DNA from: Hyphomonadaceae bacterium
GTDB taxonomy: Bacteria; Pseudomonadota; Alphaproteobacteria; Caulobacterales; Aquidulcibacteraceae
DNA: 64,000 bases
NCBI GenBank assembly: GCA_009773395.1
Contig: WRPI01000002.1
Coordinates: forward strand, 358,413 to 422,412
Direction of reading: 5' to 3'
Numbering within the stretch: the first letter of the stretch is position 1; each line of letters starts with the position of its first letter. The notes beneath the pieces are model-generated. The model saw only the letters and a program-made list of their open reading frames with translations, had not been told where the DNA came from and ran no database searches. Positions 25,473 to 34,186 of this stretch are shown here, piece by piece. The translations under genes were made by a program, and so were the position numbers.

Positions 25473-26030
25473 ATGAAAATGACTTTTGCAAAAATATGTG
25501 CCGTTGGTTTGATTGTTGGCGTTGGCAGCCCAGCATCAGCAGCATCAACAATAATCGGCAATGGACTTGCCGAAACCTGCTCTATCACCGCACGGCTCGG
25601 CAATAGAGATAGAAGCGCCGAAAATGTCTGCACCCAAGCATTGGAAGCACGTGATTTAATTCAACGAGATCAGGCGGCCACTCTGGTTAATCGCGGCATT
25701 ATTCGGCTTCGCAATGGTGACTATTCATTGGCGACTGCTGATTTTAATAGCGCAATTCAAATTGTTCCGGGTCTAGGTGAAGCCTATGTCAATCGCGGCG
25801 CGGTTCTAATCAAATTGGGGCAATATGAAGCGAGCCTTGTGGATTTGAACAAAGGGATTGAACTCGGCGTCGAAGAACCCGCTAAAGCCTATTTTAACCG
25901 CGCTTTGGCCTATGAAGGCCTCGATAATTTGCGAGCAGCATATTTTGACTACCGCCGTGCCAGCGAAATCAACCCTGAATGGCAAGAACCAAAAACCCAA
26001 TTGGTGCGCTTCACGGTTTCGGGATTGTAA
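25473..26030 (+). CDS. Exported TPR-repeat protein
   Basis: A 185-residue protein with a signal peptide (cleavage near ASAAST) and about three tetratricopeptide repeats from residue 70. Examples are LVNRGIIRLRNGDYSLATADFNSAIQI, then VNRGAVLIKLGQYEASL and YFNRALAYEGLDNLRAAYFDY. TPRs mediate protein-protein contacts, here in the periplasm. A strong GAAAGGAG Shine-Dalgarno precedes the ATG. It is convergent with the fusion gene and the two stop codons are adjacent. Confidence 0.82.
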   Translation: MKMTFAKICAVGLIVGVGSPASAASTIIGNGLAETCSITARLGNRDRSAENVCTQALEARDLIQRDQAATLVNRGIIRLRNGDYSLATADFNSAIQIVPGLGEAYVNRGAVLIKLGQYEASLVDLNKGIELGVEEPAKAYFNRALAYEGLDNLRAAYFDYRRASEINPEWQEPKTQLVRFTVSGL

Positions 26031-27488
26031 TTAGTTGCCGCCTGCCGAATAAATGCTTTCAAACAAGGCATGAAGCTCTGCGTCTCGCGTCTCTAACCCA
26101 TCGACCCATCGCGGTGGGATTGCTCGTGTGCCCCAAATTGCGCCTGCTAATTGACCAGTTATTGCGCCAATTGTGTCCGCGTCTCCGCCAAGATTAACCG
26201 CTAATATCAGCGCTTCTTCAAAGCTGTCTGAATTTGCCACGCACCAAATGGCGGCTTCAATGCTGTCAATAACATAGCCAGTGGATTTGATATCATTGCG
26301 GGTTTTGGCGTGCCAACCGCCGCTTGCAATCTCGGTAATGGCTGGTTCACCGTGCCATATTATGGGCGCAAGCACATCTTCTTTGGTCTCGCCATTTATT
26401 GCTTTGACCAATAATGACGCAAAATATTCGCAGGCGTCGAGACATTCGGGCGCGCCATGGGTTGTGGCAGATTGCCGCCGCGCCATTTCCATCGCTATTT
26501 CAATATCGCCATGCCAACGCACTGCAACTGGCGATAAGCGCATGAGCGAGCCATTGCCAGCGCTTGAAGGACTTGTGCTACCCGCGATTGGATTGCCAGT
26601 CTTTTCAAAACGAGCCAGCGCATCACGCGTGGTTATGCCAATATCAAAACACCCAAGTCCAGATGAATAAGCGCCATTTCTCCACCAATTTACAAAACAC
26701 CCCATCAAGTGCTGCTCGTCTAGTTCGCCCTTTGTAGCTATGCTGCCCGCCAAAGCAAGGGCCATCGCGGTATCATCAGTATATGCGCCCTTGGGCAAGC
26801 TAAAAGGGCCACCACCAATGATCTCAGTGTGATGCGGATTTGCGTCCCGCGCGCTAAATTCAAGGGTCGTGCCAAGGGCATCACCAATCATCAAGCCAAG
26901 CATTGCGCCCCGAGCGCGGTCTTTCTTTGGCGGGTTATGAAACAGCTTATTTTTTATGACGAAATCCTCTTGGCCTTTAGTTTCGATTGCCCCATGGCGG
27001 GCCTTACGCACCAACTCTATGGCTTTCTCACCTTCAAAGCCGCGTTCAGTCAAGATTTTTGCAGCAATAGCCCCAGCGCGCCCCAAACCACCTTTGCAAT
27101 GAACCAGTAATTTATCACCACTATCAAGAACTTCATGGATGTGGCTGTGCCATGAGTTTTGCCAATTGGTATTCCATTGTTCATCGGGAATTGAATAATC
27201 GTCAATTGGCATATGCAGCCAATCTAAACCATTTGCCAAAGCAACGGTTTCGATTTCTTCAACGCCCAATATTGCCATTTCATCTTGGGTAATGAGTGTA
27301 ATAACTAGAGTAGCGCCCCATTCTTTGACGGCTTTCATATCAATGTCCAAGTCTCTATTCCACGCACCTGTCATCGCATTTGCTTGTTTCTTGCCAGGGC
27401 AAAAAGTAATTCCAATTGCGCCACTAGCGGGGGATTTCACTTCGGCTATTTGAAGTGGGTGGGTATGGCTTGTTCTTATTTCACTCAT
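26031..27488 (-). CDS. Tyrosine/dual-specificity phosphatase fused to ADP-ribosylglycohydrolase
   Basis: A 485-residue two-domain protein. Residues about 1-180 form a cysteine-based phosphatase (CDKN3-like) with P-loop HCKGGLGRAG (Cys131, Arg137) and an upstream general-acid region PIDDYSIPD. Residues about 190-480 form a DraG/ARH domain with GAMLGLMIGDALGTTLEF, metal-binding TDDT (237-240) and GGDADTIGAITGQLAGA. The first domain should remove phosphate and the second ADP-ribose. Targets are unknown. Both sets of catalytic motifs look intact. Overlapping with no operon partner, it appears to be transcribed alone. Confidence 0.88.
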   Translation of the reverse strand: MSEIRTSHTHPLQIAEVKSPASGAIGITFCPGKKQANAMTGAWNRDLDIDMKAVKEWGATLVITLITQDEMAILGVEEIETVALANGLDWLHMPIDDYSIPDEQWNTNWQNSWHSHIHEVLDSGDKLLVHCKGGLGRAGAIAAKILTERGFEGEKAIELVRKARHGAIETKGQEDFVIKNKLFHNPPKKDRARGAMLGLMIGDALGTTLEFSARDANPHHTEIIGGGPFSLPKGAYTDDTAMALALAGSIATKGELDEQHLMGCFVNWWRNGAYSSGLGCFDIGITTRDALARFEKTGNPIAGSTSPSSAGNGSLMRLSPVAVRWHGDIEIAMEMARRQSATTHGAPECLDACEYFASLLVKAINGETKEDVLAPIIWHGEPAITEIASGGWHAKTRNDIKSTGYVIDSIEAAIWCVANSDSFEEALILAVNLGGDADTIGAITGQLAGAIWGTRAIPPRWVDGLETRDAELHALFESIYSAGGN

Positions 27489-27713
27489 TAATTTAGTATT
27501 TTTCCTTCAATATTTTGGTGTTAATCTTACAACTCAAATGTTGGGTTCACTTAGTTACACAAACATTACGTCAATATCGGACGGATAGGCGATATAATCC
27601 GCGGCTTTAACTTAAGAACATGGTTTGGAATGGAGCTGAGCCTCAATCAGAAAGCAAAAAGGAAGTGAACTTTGTGTTTCCGAGCCAAAAAAATATGTCA
27701 ACAGAAATAAAAA

Positions 27714-27801
27714 ACGACGCTTTTTTATTTTTGTTGTCTGCTTGGTTCCAAATCCTTGAGTGAGGAGCGAAGCGACGAGGGTGAGGATTTGAGTGGCAAT
27801 A
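27714..27801 (-). terminator. tRNA-trailing hairpin and terminator module (copy at tRNA-Arg)
   Basis: On the minus strand it follows the tRNA-Arg CCA. Stem CAAATCCT/AGGATTTG differs from the tRNA-Pro copy at three pairs, each with a compensating change. The A/T hairpin with loop GCGTCG is almost identical in both copies. The 27489-27713 stretch beyond it holds nothing I can support. Confidence 0.7.
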
Positions 27802-27878
27802 TGGCGACTCCGACAGGATTCGAACCTGTGACCGTCCGCTTAGAAGGCGGATGCTCTATCCAGCTGAGCTACGGAGCC
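27802..27878 (-). tRNA. tRNA-Arg (anticodon TCT)
   Basis: A 77-nt tRNA with encoded CCA. Acceptor GGCTCCG pairs with CGGAGTC, with one G-U pair. Anticodon stem CCGCC/AGCGG-type arms enclose CTTCTAA, giving TCT. The T loop is TTCGAAT. Confidence 0.96.
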
Positions 27879-27934
27879 GCAATGTAGTTGCTAATGCCCT
27901 AAATTGTTCAAATACCCAATAGGAGGTTGTGCAA

Positions 27935-28240
27935 TTAATGCGACCAAGGCTCGCGGCGGGTGTAAGTGAAATTGTCAGAATATGCCCGAATTATGCGTTT
28001 TGGCGTTTTCGGCTCTTGAACAACATATTCAAGACCATTTTTTTCGGCATAGGCAATTGCGGCTTCTTTGTCATCAAATGTCAGTTTAATTTGCGAACTT
28101 GTATCTGTGCTTGATGTCCACCCCATCAATGGTTCGGTTGATTTCGCGCCAGCGCTATCAAATTCAAGCACCCAGCGCCCAAGTTTGCCACGGCCAGATT
28201 GCAGCGGATTTTTGGAAGGACTGTAAATTCTAACACCCAT
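27935..28240 (-). CDS. Complex I NDUFS4-like subunit (ETC complex I subunit family)
   Basis: A 101-residue homologue of the mitochondrial 18-kDa AQDQ subunit NDUFS4 (PF04800), an accessory subunit of NADH:ubiquinone oxidoreductase found in alphaproteobacteria. Markers are RIYSPSKNPLQSGRGKLGRWVLEF, GWTSSTDTSSQIKLTFDDKEAAIAYAEKNG and a final FTYTRREPWSH. The family is a good indicator of alphaproteobacterial origin. An AGGAG Shine-Dalgarno precedes the ATG. It lies 57 nt from the tRNA-Arg gene and is away from any nuo operon here. Confidence 0.93.
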   Translation of the reverse strand: MGVRIYSPSKNPLQSGRGKLGRWVLEFDSAGAKSTEPLMGWTSSTDTSSQIKLTFDDKEAAIAYAEKNGLEYVVQEPKTPKRIIRAYSDNFTYTRREPWSH

Positions 28241-28452
28241 ACGACTCTCCTAATTTGCTTACTTTAAACAGATTAGTTGTTTGTGCCAAGCGCCCGCTCG
28301 CGTGGTTTACAAGCTAATTTGCAGCTAGGCGCACGAAGTCAACGCGAGTCAAATAATATATTGGGCTTCGGTTTGCGGGTTGGGTAATTATCAAGCGATG
28401 CGGAATTCCCAAAGCAGCGGATTAACAAGTCAACGCATTAATATTTTTTCTA

Positions 28453-29130
28453 TTAAGAATAATATTGGCCTTCTCCGCCAGCATTCACTTCTAAAGCGGC
28501 ATCAAGAAATCTAATCTGCTCGATAGTAATTGTCCGGTAATCAAGTGGCGGTGGTGCGGTAAAGGTAACGGTATTGTTTAAACCAAAAAATGCACGAGCT
28601 GCATCAAGAATCCGCTTGCTCACTTTAATTTCGATGGCAGCGGCAAATAGGCCGGGTTTGTATTGAACAAGTGGCCCAATTTTGCGAATTGGCCAGGTTT
28701 GTTGTTTAGCCAAATCAATAAAAGGCTTTCTAGCTACTGCAACTAAGCGCTTGATGCCCTTTGTCATCGCCCATTCAAGCACGCCTACAGTAACATAAGC
28801 GTTTGACTTTTCTAAACTTGCGGTTTCGGCAGTCGCGTCTGAAACGAATTTCGTATGTTCCCAAAGCTCGGGGCCAAATTCAACTTCTTCGGCAATAAAA
28901 TTTGCCAAGCCCTTGCTAACACATTTGGTGTTTTGGGTAGGCGTAAATCGAGATATTTCTAATAATTGGCCATTTTTCGAAAAAACCAGTAGAAATTCAA
29001 CGCCCTCTATGAAATCTAAACTATCGTCAATTTCGTCGAAAATAGAATGTCTGCGAATCTTCACCATTTCTTGCAAATAGTTCGCATAAAGCGAGCTGTT
29101 CGAAGAATTTACCACATGCACCAACATCAT
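28453..29130 (-). CDS. Divergent LuxI-like (acyl-homoserine lactone synthase family) protein
   Basis: A 225-residue protein with the LuxI-family layout: MVHVVNSSNSSLYANYLQEMVKIRRHSIF at the N-terminus, ISRFTPTQNT in the position of the usual RLLPT, ELWEHTKFVSD in the position of WExSRFxVD, and a GNAT-like second half VGVLEWAMTKGIKRLVAVARKPF. Several residues usual in active LuxI enzymes appear changed: the WE..SR arginine is Lys, and the conserved Trp and the ExDxYD region are weak. No luxR is adjacent. It may make an unusual signal or have lost synthase function. Confidence 0.65.
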   Translation of the reverse strand: MMLVHVVNSSNSSLYANYLQEMVKIRRHSIFDEIDDSLDFIEGVEFLLVFSKNGQLLEISRFTPTQNTKCVSKGLANFIAEEVEFGPELWEHTKFVSDATAETASLEKSNAYVTVGVLEWAMTKGIKRLVAVARKPFIDLAKQQTWPIRKIGPLVQYKPGLFAAAIEIKVSKRILDAARAFFGLNNTVTFTAPPPLDYRTITIEQIRFLDAALEVNAGGEGQYYS

Positions 29131-29360
29131 TGCCCCGCTAAGTCGCTGTTTTTATTTGATATACATGCTATTGTGCCTAATTTGCAATTCCCATAAAAGC
29201 AATATTAAAATTATAACACAATGTTACAATTTGTTTCAACAAGACTTCGGCAGTCCTAAAATGATAAGCCAAGCGACTTTTCTGATATGGCCAAAAGCAA
29301 CGAAAATGGGGATGCGAGGGCGCAAGCTTAGTGCTACAAAACAATAAACTAGCGCGGTTT

Positions 29361-29744
29361 TCAAGTTCCACTTGAAGAGCGATCGTGCTGGTCATTTCTT
29401 TGATCTGTGGCAAGAACTTGCCATTCAGTAACGCATTGGTCTTTCACTTTGGCTTTCCACTTGGCTGCCCCGGCTAACCGCGCATCGGCACAAATTGAGC
29501 GCCCGTGTATAACGAAATAATCGCCATCAAAGGAAATTTCGTCAAACTGGTTTTGATAATCTGGAAAAAGTTCGAAAAACTGCTGCCAAGCCTGCAAACA
29601 TTGGCGCTTTCCTGAAATTACATTGCCAACTGCGTCAATAAATTGATGGTCATCGCTTAACAACTCGGCCATAACATGCAAGTTCTTGGTTGTTATACAA
29701 TTGTTGAACTCAATTATGATTGATGTGGCTTCTTCGAGGTTCAT
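29361..29744 (-). CDS. SnoaL-like/NTF2-like protein
   Basis: A 127-residue protein with the NTF2-like cone pattern: MNLEEATSIIIEFNNCITTKNLHVMAELLSDDHQFID, then GKRQCLQAWQQFFELFPDYQNQFDEISFDGDYFVIHG. SnoaL-type proteins include small hydrolases, isomerases and ligand binders, and no specific reaction can be named. The ATG at 29744 is preferred over one four codons upstream. The C-terminus is very polar (ATDQRNDQHDRSSSGT) and looks unlike the fold, so the last 15 residues may be disordered. Confidence 0.7.
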   Translation of the reverse strand: MNLEEATSIIIEFNNCITTKNLHVMAELLSDDHQFIDAVGNVISGKRQCLQAWQQFFELFPDYQNQFDEISFDGDYFVIHGRSICADARLAGAAKWKAKVKDQCVTEWQVLATDQRNDQHDRSSSGT

Positions 29745-29940
29745 GAAAATATCCAAAAAATGAAGGTGGCAATTTGAATTCGGTGGTGGTCATTAGGAGA
29801 AGACCTTGCAGCAAATCGGGCGCGAAGCCAAGGCGGCGATTTGAATGAAAAGCCCATGCTTCGCCGAACGGCTACGCAGGGCACGACCGCTCTAATCAAT
29901 TTCCGCGTGGCCTGCCACGCGTAGCTCGAAGAGCGTAGAG

Positions 29941-30017
29941 TGGTGGGTCCTGTAGGACTCGAACCTACGACCAGACCGTTATGAGCGGCCGGCTCTAACC
30001 AACTGAGCTAAGGACCC
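29941..30017 (-). tRNA. tRNA with CAT anticodon (Ile2 or elongator Met)
   Basis: A 77-nt tRNA with encoded CCA. Acceptor GGGTCCT pairs perfectly with AGGACCC and the discriminator is A. Anticodon stem GGCCG/CGGTC encloses CTCATAA, giving CAT. Sequence alone does not separate lysidine-modified tRNA-Ile2 from elongator tRNA-Met. Three G-C pairs do not follow the first position as in initiator tRNA, so fMet is unlikely. Confidence 0.93.
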
Positions 30018-30162
30018 ATTCTCGCGGGGCGAAAAAGTGAATAGTGCGTTTAGCAGATTTCTTGCCTTATGAAAGCCTAAATCACCGCGCATTGTCCGCC
30101 AATTGCATTTGGCTTGTGTTCATCTAAGCTAAATATAATATGACCTAATTTAGGAGTTTTAA

Positions 30163-30912
30163 ATGACCAAAAACTATAGAATCGCCGCCATTTTGGGCGC
30201 ATCTTTGATTTCTGCGGCTTTAGTTTCACCCACAATGGCGCAAAGCGCGCAAACTTGTTGTGCCCAGCCAAGCCCCAGCATTTTGAACATCAATACAACG
30301 GCCGACCTTAAACAAGCCCCAGATATTGCTATGGTTTCTGCTGGAGTGGTTACCCAACACCGCAGCGCACGAAATGCGATGGCCGATAATGCAACTAAAA
30401 TGAGTGCAGCATTTGCGGCTTTGCGTGCCGCTGGCATTGCCGAGCGTGATCTGCAAACTGCGGGCATCAATCTTTCGCCGCAATACGTTTATGAAGAAAA
30501 CAAGCCGCCGCGCTTAACTGGCTATCAAGTTACCAACACAGTAAATGTGAAAATCCGTGATATGACAAAAATCGGGCCAGTATTGGACGCTTTGGTCGCC
30601 CAAGGTATCAATCAAATTTCTGGCCCTAATTTTCAAATTGAAGATTCTGATGCGGCGCTAGACCGTGCGCGTGAAGAAGCAATGCGCAAAGCAATGCGCC
30701 GTGGTGAGCTTTATGCCCGTGGCGCGGGAATGCGGATAAAGCGCGTGGTTAGCATCAATGAATCGGGCGGCTACCAACCGCAACCCCAACCAATGGTGAT
30801 GATGTCACGAATGGCTGCTGATGTTGCGCAACAAACTCCAGTGGCCTCTGGCGAAGTTACCATGTCAATCCAACTTAGTGTGCAGTTTGAATTGGAAAAA
30901 ATCGCGCCATAG
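30163..30912 (+). CDS. SIMPL-domain (DUF541) periplasmic protein
   Basis: A 249-residue protein with a signal peptide (cleaved near TMAQS) and a SIMPL/DUF541 domain like the Brucella 26-kDa periplasmic immunogenic protein. Visible features are TTADLKQAPDIAMVSAGVVTQ, AGIAERDLQTAGINLSPQYVYEE and LTGYQVTNTVNVKIRDMTKIGPVLDALVAQGIN. Family members form periplasmic oligomers linked to oxidative-stress or envelope functions. A TAGGAG Shine-Dalgarno precedes the ATG, and TATAAT at 30134-30139 is a plausible -10 element. Confidence 0.9.
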   Translation: MTKNYRIAAILGASLISAALVSPTMAQSAQTCCAQPSPSILNINTTADLKQAPDIAMVSAGVVTQHRSARNAMADNATKMSAAFAALRAAGIAERDLQTAGINLSPQYVYEENKPPRLTGYQVTNTVNVKIRDMTKIGPVLDALVAQGINQISGPNFQIEDSDAALDRAREEAMRKAMRRGELYARGAGMRIKRVVSINESGGYQPQPQPMVMMSRMAADVAQQTPVASGEVTMSIQLSVQFELEKIAP

Positions 30913-31175
30913 AGCGTCGGATGTCCAAGTTGCACCGTTTTGCCGCGCCCTTTTGCACCATTTCTGGCAACAAATATTTGGCTAATACTCCAGTATTAAC
31001 CGCATATTACAAAATTGCTGCGGCAAATTCGATTCAACTTAAACATTCGACGCTCTTGAAAAGAATTGCAGGGAATTAATGACCAAGCCCTTGAAAATAG
31101 TGCAATAGACTATTTGATATAGCCTATGTGTTTTGGGGCATTACAGAAATGGCGAATGGCGGTGGAGCAAAATCG

Positions 31176-32627
31176 ATGATAACAAAATTGCTTATTGCAA
31201 TGGGAATTGGCGCTGCCGCAGTTGCTGCCGTGCCGCAAATATCTAATTTGGTGCAAAATGACGCCAGCCAAGGCGCACAAGTAACTGCGCCTTTGGCAAC
31301 GCCTGCAATTACCACACCCGAAACCCCGCGCATTGTGCCACTTACAAAAGGCGATGCAATTGCGTCATATGCACCCGTAGTGCGCTCAGCGTCGGGCGCA
31401 GTTGTCAATGTTTATGCACGGTCAGTTCAGCGCGGACGGGTCGCGGTTGATCCATTTTGGGGTGCCATGCGCCTTCCAGATAGAGCCAGCCTATCCCAAG
31501 GCTCGGGCGTTATTGTTCGCGATGATGGCATAATTGTTACCAATAACCATGTTGTGCAAGGCGCGACTGAAATGGTGGTGGTATTGGGCGACAGGCGCGA
31601 ATTTCCCGCAAGCGTTGTGCTTACTGACCCGCGCACCGATTTGGCAGTATTGCGCATCAATACTGGCGGTCAAAGGCTGAACGCATTGTCGTTTGCTGAC
31701 ACCACGAATGCCCAAGTTGGCGATCAAGTCCTGGCAATTGGCAACCCATTTGGAGTTGGGCAGACGGTTACTTCAGGGATTATTTCGGCATTGGCACGCA
31801 CAGATGTTGGCATAACTGATTATTCGTTTTTCATTCAAACTGACGCTTCGATTAACCCCGGTAATTCGGGCGGAGCATTGGTGGATATGAGTGGTAAATT
31901 GGTGGGCATCAATACTGCGATATTTTCGGGTTCTGGCTCATCGGCTGGCGTTGGCTTCGCCATACCTGCTGAAATGGTGCGACGGGTGGTCGAAGGCGCG
32001 GTTTCAGTGGGCCGTGTTGTGCGCACATGGTCGGGCATTCGTGGGCAAACCGTGGACAGCGAAATGGCCGCAACCATGAATTTAGCGCGCCCAGGCGGGG
32101 TTTTGGTCACTGAAGTTTATCCAAATTCGGCGGCGGCACAGGCAGGCTTACGGCGCGGCGATGTTATCGTCAGCCTTGGCGGTAGTGAAGTGAATGACGA
32201 AAGCGGATTGCGCTATTTGGCGGCAACCAAAGCACCAAATGAAGCCGTAGTTTTTGAATTTTATCGCGGTGGTCGCAAACTAGATGGACGCGGCATATTA
32301 AGCGTACCGCCCGGGCGCGGCGGCGCCGATAGCCGTGTTATTGAAGGCAAAAATAGCTTTGGCGGTTTGTCGGTCGCGACATTAAACCCAGCCTTGGCCG
32401 ACGAAAAAGGCCTCGACCCATTCTCACATGGCGTGGTTGTAACGGCGGTAGCGCCTAATTCCGCCGCACAACAAAGTGGTTTTCAAATTGGTGATTTGAT
32501 TGTGGAAATCAATGGCGATGCAATTGAGAATATTGAGGCGCTGAATACGAAATTGGCGCGCGAGGAACGTGGTCAAGTGACGATTAAGCGCGGCGATCGC
32601 CCCATTACCGCGGTTTTGGATTTGTGA
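31176..32627 (+). CDS. degP: Do-family periplasmic serine protease DegP/HtrA
   Basis: A periplasmic chaperone-protease that degrades misfolded envelope proteins. From the ATG at 31176 the protein has 483 residues: an N-terminal signal or anchor, then a trypsin-like domain with His125 (TNNHVV), Asp155 (DLAVL) and Ser231 (GNSGGAL). Two PDZ domains follow, about 275-365 and 385-480. The Shine-Dalgarno GGTGGAG at 31161 favours this start over the ATG at 31149. A CTTGAAA at 31090, like a heat-shock -35 box, lies upstream, but no matching -10 is clear. The stop overlaps the rarA start. Confidence 0.95.
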   Translation: MITKLLIAMGIGAAAVAAVPQISNLVQNDASQGAQVTAPLATPAITTPETPRIVPLTKGDAIASYAPVVRSASGAVVNVYARSVQRGRVAVDPFWGAMRLPDRASLSQGSGVIVRDDGIIVTNNHVVQGATEMVVVLGDRREFPASVVLTDPRTDLAVLRINTGGQRLNALSFADTTNAQVGDQVLAIGNPFGVGQTVTSGIISALARTDVGITDYSFFIQTDASINPGNSGGALVDMSGKLVGINTAIFSGSGSSAGVGFAIPAEMVRRVVEGAVSVGRVVRTWSGIRGQTVDSEMAATMNLARPGGVLVTEVYPNSAAAQAGLRRGDVIVSLGGSEVNDESGLRYLAATKAPNEAVVFEFYRGGRKLDGRGILSVPPGRGGADSRVIEGKNSFGGLSVATLNPALADEKGLDPFSHGVVVTAVAPNSAAQQSGFQIGDLIVEINGDAIENIEALNTKLAREERGQVTIKRGDRPITAVLDL

Positions 32628-33949
32628 GTGATTTGTTCGGCATAACGCCCGAAAAAGGTGAAAATAGTCACCAAAACGAAGATTCGCGTCCATTATCAGA
32701 AATCTTGCGTCCCAAAAACCTTGGCGAAGTAATTGGGCAAGACCATCTTTTGGGTGAAAACGCCCCAATTGGGCAAATGCTTGCCAAAAAACGCCTAAGT
32801 TCAATGATTTTATGGGGCCCGCCTGGAGTTGGCAAAACCACCATTGCGCGGCTTTTGGCGCAAGAAACTGGCCATGAGTTTCAACAAATATCTGCGGTGT
32901 TCTCTGGCGTAGCTGATTTGAAAAAAGCGTTTGAGCGCGCGCAAACTTATAAAAAAATGGGCAAAAATACGCTATTGTTCATTGACGAAATCCACCGCTT
33001 TAACCGCGCCCAACAAGACGGCTTTTTGCCCTATGTAGAAAGCGGAGTGGTGACGCTGGTTGGCGCAACCACCGAAAATCCATCGTTTGAGTTGAACGGT
33101 GCATTATTATCACGAGCGCGGGTGTTTGTTCTTAATGCATTAGACGAAAGCGCCCTCAATTCGCTGATTGACCGCGCTGAAGCCCATTTTGGCCGCGAAA
33201 ACGCCTTGGGCGATGACGCGCGCAAAGCCATTGTTAAATTATGTGATGGCGATGGTCGCTATTTATTGAATTTATTGGGTGAAATATTTGCAATTAAGAA
33301 TGACAACGAACCTATTGATGCCAAAGCGATAATGTCATTCGCCCAACGCAAAGCGCCCGCCTATGACAAGAATAAAGAAGAGCATTATAATTTAATTTCG
33401 GCTTTGCATAAATCGGTGCGGGCGTCTGATCCTGATGCCGCGCTTTATTGGCTAGCGCGTATGTTGCATGGCGGCGAAGACCCAATGTTTATCGCACGAA
33501 GGCTAATCCGGATGGCCAGTGAGGATATTGGCCTTGCCGAGCCTAATGCACTGGCAGTTACCATTGCCGCGCGTGATGCGTTTCAAATGTTGGGCGCGCC
33601 GGAGGGCGAATTGGCTTTGGCGCAAGCAGTTGTGCATTTGTCATGCTGCCCAAAATCCAATGCGACTTACACGGCATTCGGTGCGGCGCAAGAACTGGCG
33701 CGGACAACCCAAGACAGGCCGCCACCCAAACATTTCCTAAATGCGCCAACCGATTTGATGAAAACCTTGGGCTATGGCGATAATTATCAATATGACCCCG
33801 ATGTAGCCGGCGGCGTATCAGGCCAATCAGGCTTCCCCGATGGTATGGCGCAGGCAAGGCTTTATGAGCCGAAAGATAGCGGTGCAGAGGCGCGAATAGT
33901 TGAAAAACTGGCGGTGTGGCGGGGGTTGAGGGGGGAGAAAGGCAAGTAA
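32624..33949 (+). CDS. rarA: Replication-associated recombination protein RarA (MgsA)
   Basis: A AAA+ ATPase acting at stalled replication forks. The 441-residue protein has Walker A GPPGVGKTT (near residue 67), Walker B LLFIDEIHRFNRAQQD, sensor ATTENPSFELN and the C-terminal RarA tetramerisation region (ALYWLARMLHGGEDPMFIARRL). It starts at a GTG in a GTGA overlap with the degP stop. The degP-rarA pair is a common alphaproteobacterial arrangement. Confidence 0.95.
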   Translation: MSDLFGITPEKGENSHQNEDSRPLSEILRPKNLGEVIGQDHLLGENAPIGQMLAKKRLSSMILWGPPGVGKTTIARLLAQETGHEFQQISAVFSGVADLKKAFERAQTYKKMGKNTLLFIDEIHRFNRAQQDGFLPYVESGVVTLVGATTENPSFELNGALLSRARVFVLNALDESALNSLIDRAEAHFGRENALGDDARKAIVKLCDGDGRYLLNLLGEIFAIKNDNEPIDAKAIMSFAQRKAPAYDKNKEEHYNLISALHKSVRASDPDAALYWLARMLHGGEDPMFIARRLIRMASEDIGLAEPNALAVTIAARDAFQMLGAPEGELALAQAVVHLSCCPKSNATYTAFGAAQELARTTQDRPPPKHFLNAPTDLMKTLGYGDNYQYDPDVAGGVSGQSGFPDGMAQARLYEPKDSGAEARIVEKLAVWRGLRGEKGK

Positions 33950-33963
33950 CTGTAGATTCCCCG

Positions 33964-34080
33964 CCCCTTGTGGGAGGGGTTAGGGGTGGGGTAAAACAAA
34001 TAATGTTGTGGGGTTAAAATAACCCCACCCCGAATTCTTCGCGGCTTTGCCCCTCAGAATCTCGGCCCTCCCACAAGGGG
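33964..34080. repeat. Nested palindromic intergenic element
   Basis: CCCCTTGTGGGAGGG (33964-33978) pairs with CCCTCCCACAAGGGG (34066-34080). Inside them GTGGGGTTA-AAA-TAACCCCAC (34008-34028) is a perfect 9-bp hairpin. The 33950-34186 gap between rarA and recG holds only this and a second, weaker GGGTTTTGGTTGGGG-type stretch. Confidence 0.65.
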
Positions 34081-34186
34081 AGGGCTAGAAGCCTGTAGAT
34101 TCTTCGCCCTATGTGGACGGGGTTTTGGTTGGGGTTAAAGGAAGCGGCTATTCTATATTCCCCAAAAATGTGTTCTAATCCCCGCC

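Noticed and set aside
31090-31120. Heat-shock sigma-32 promoter for degP
   Set aside because: CTTGAAA fits the -35 box but no CCCATNT-like -10 is at the right distance. A housekeeping promoter explains it as well.
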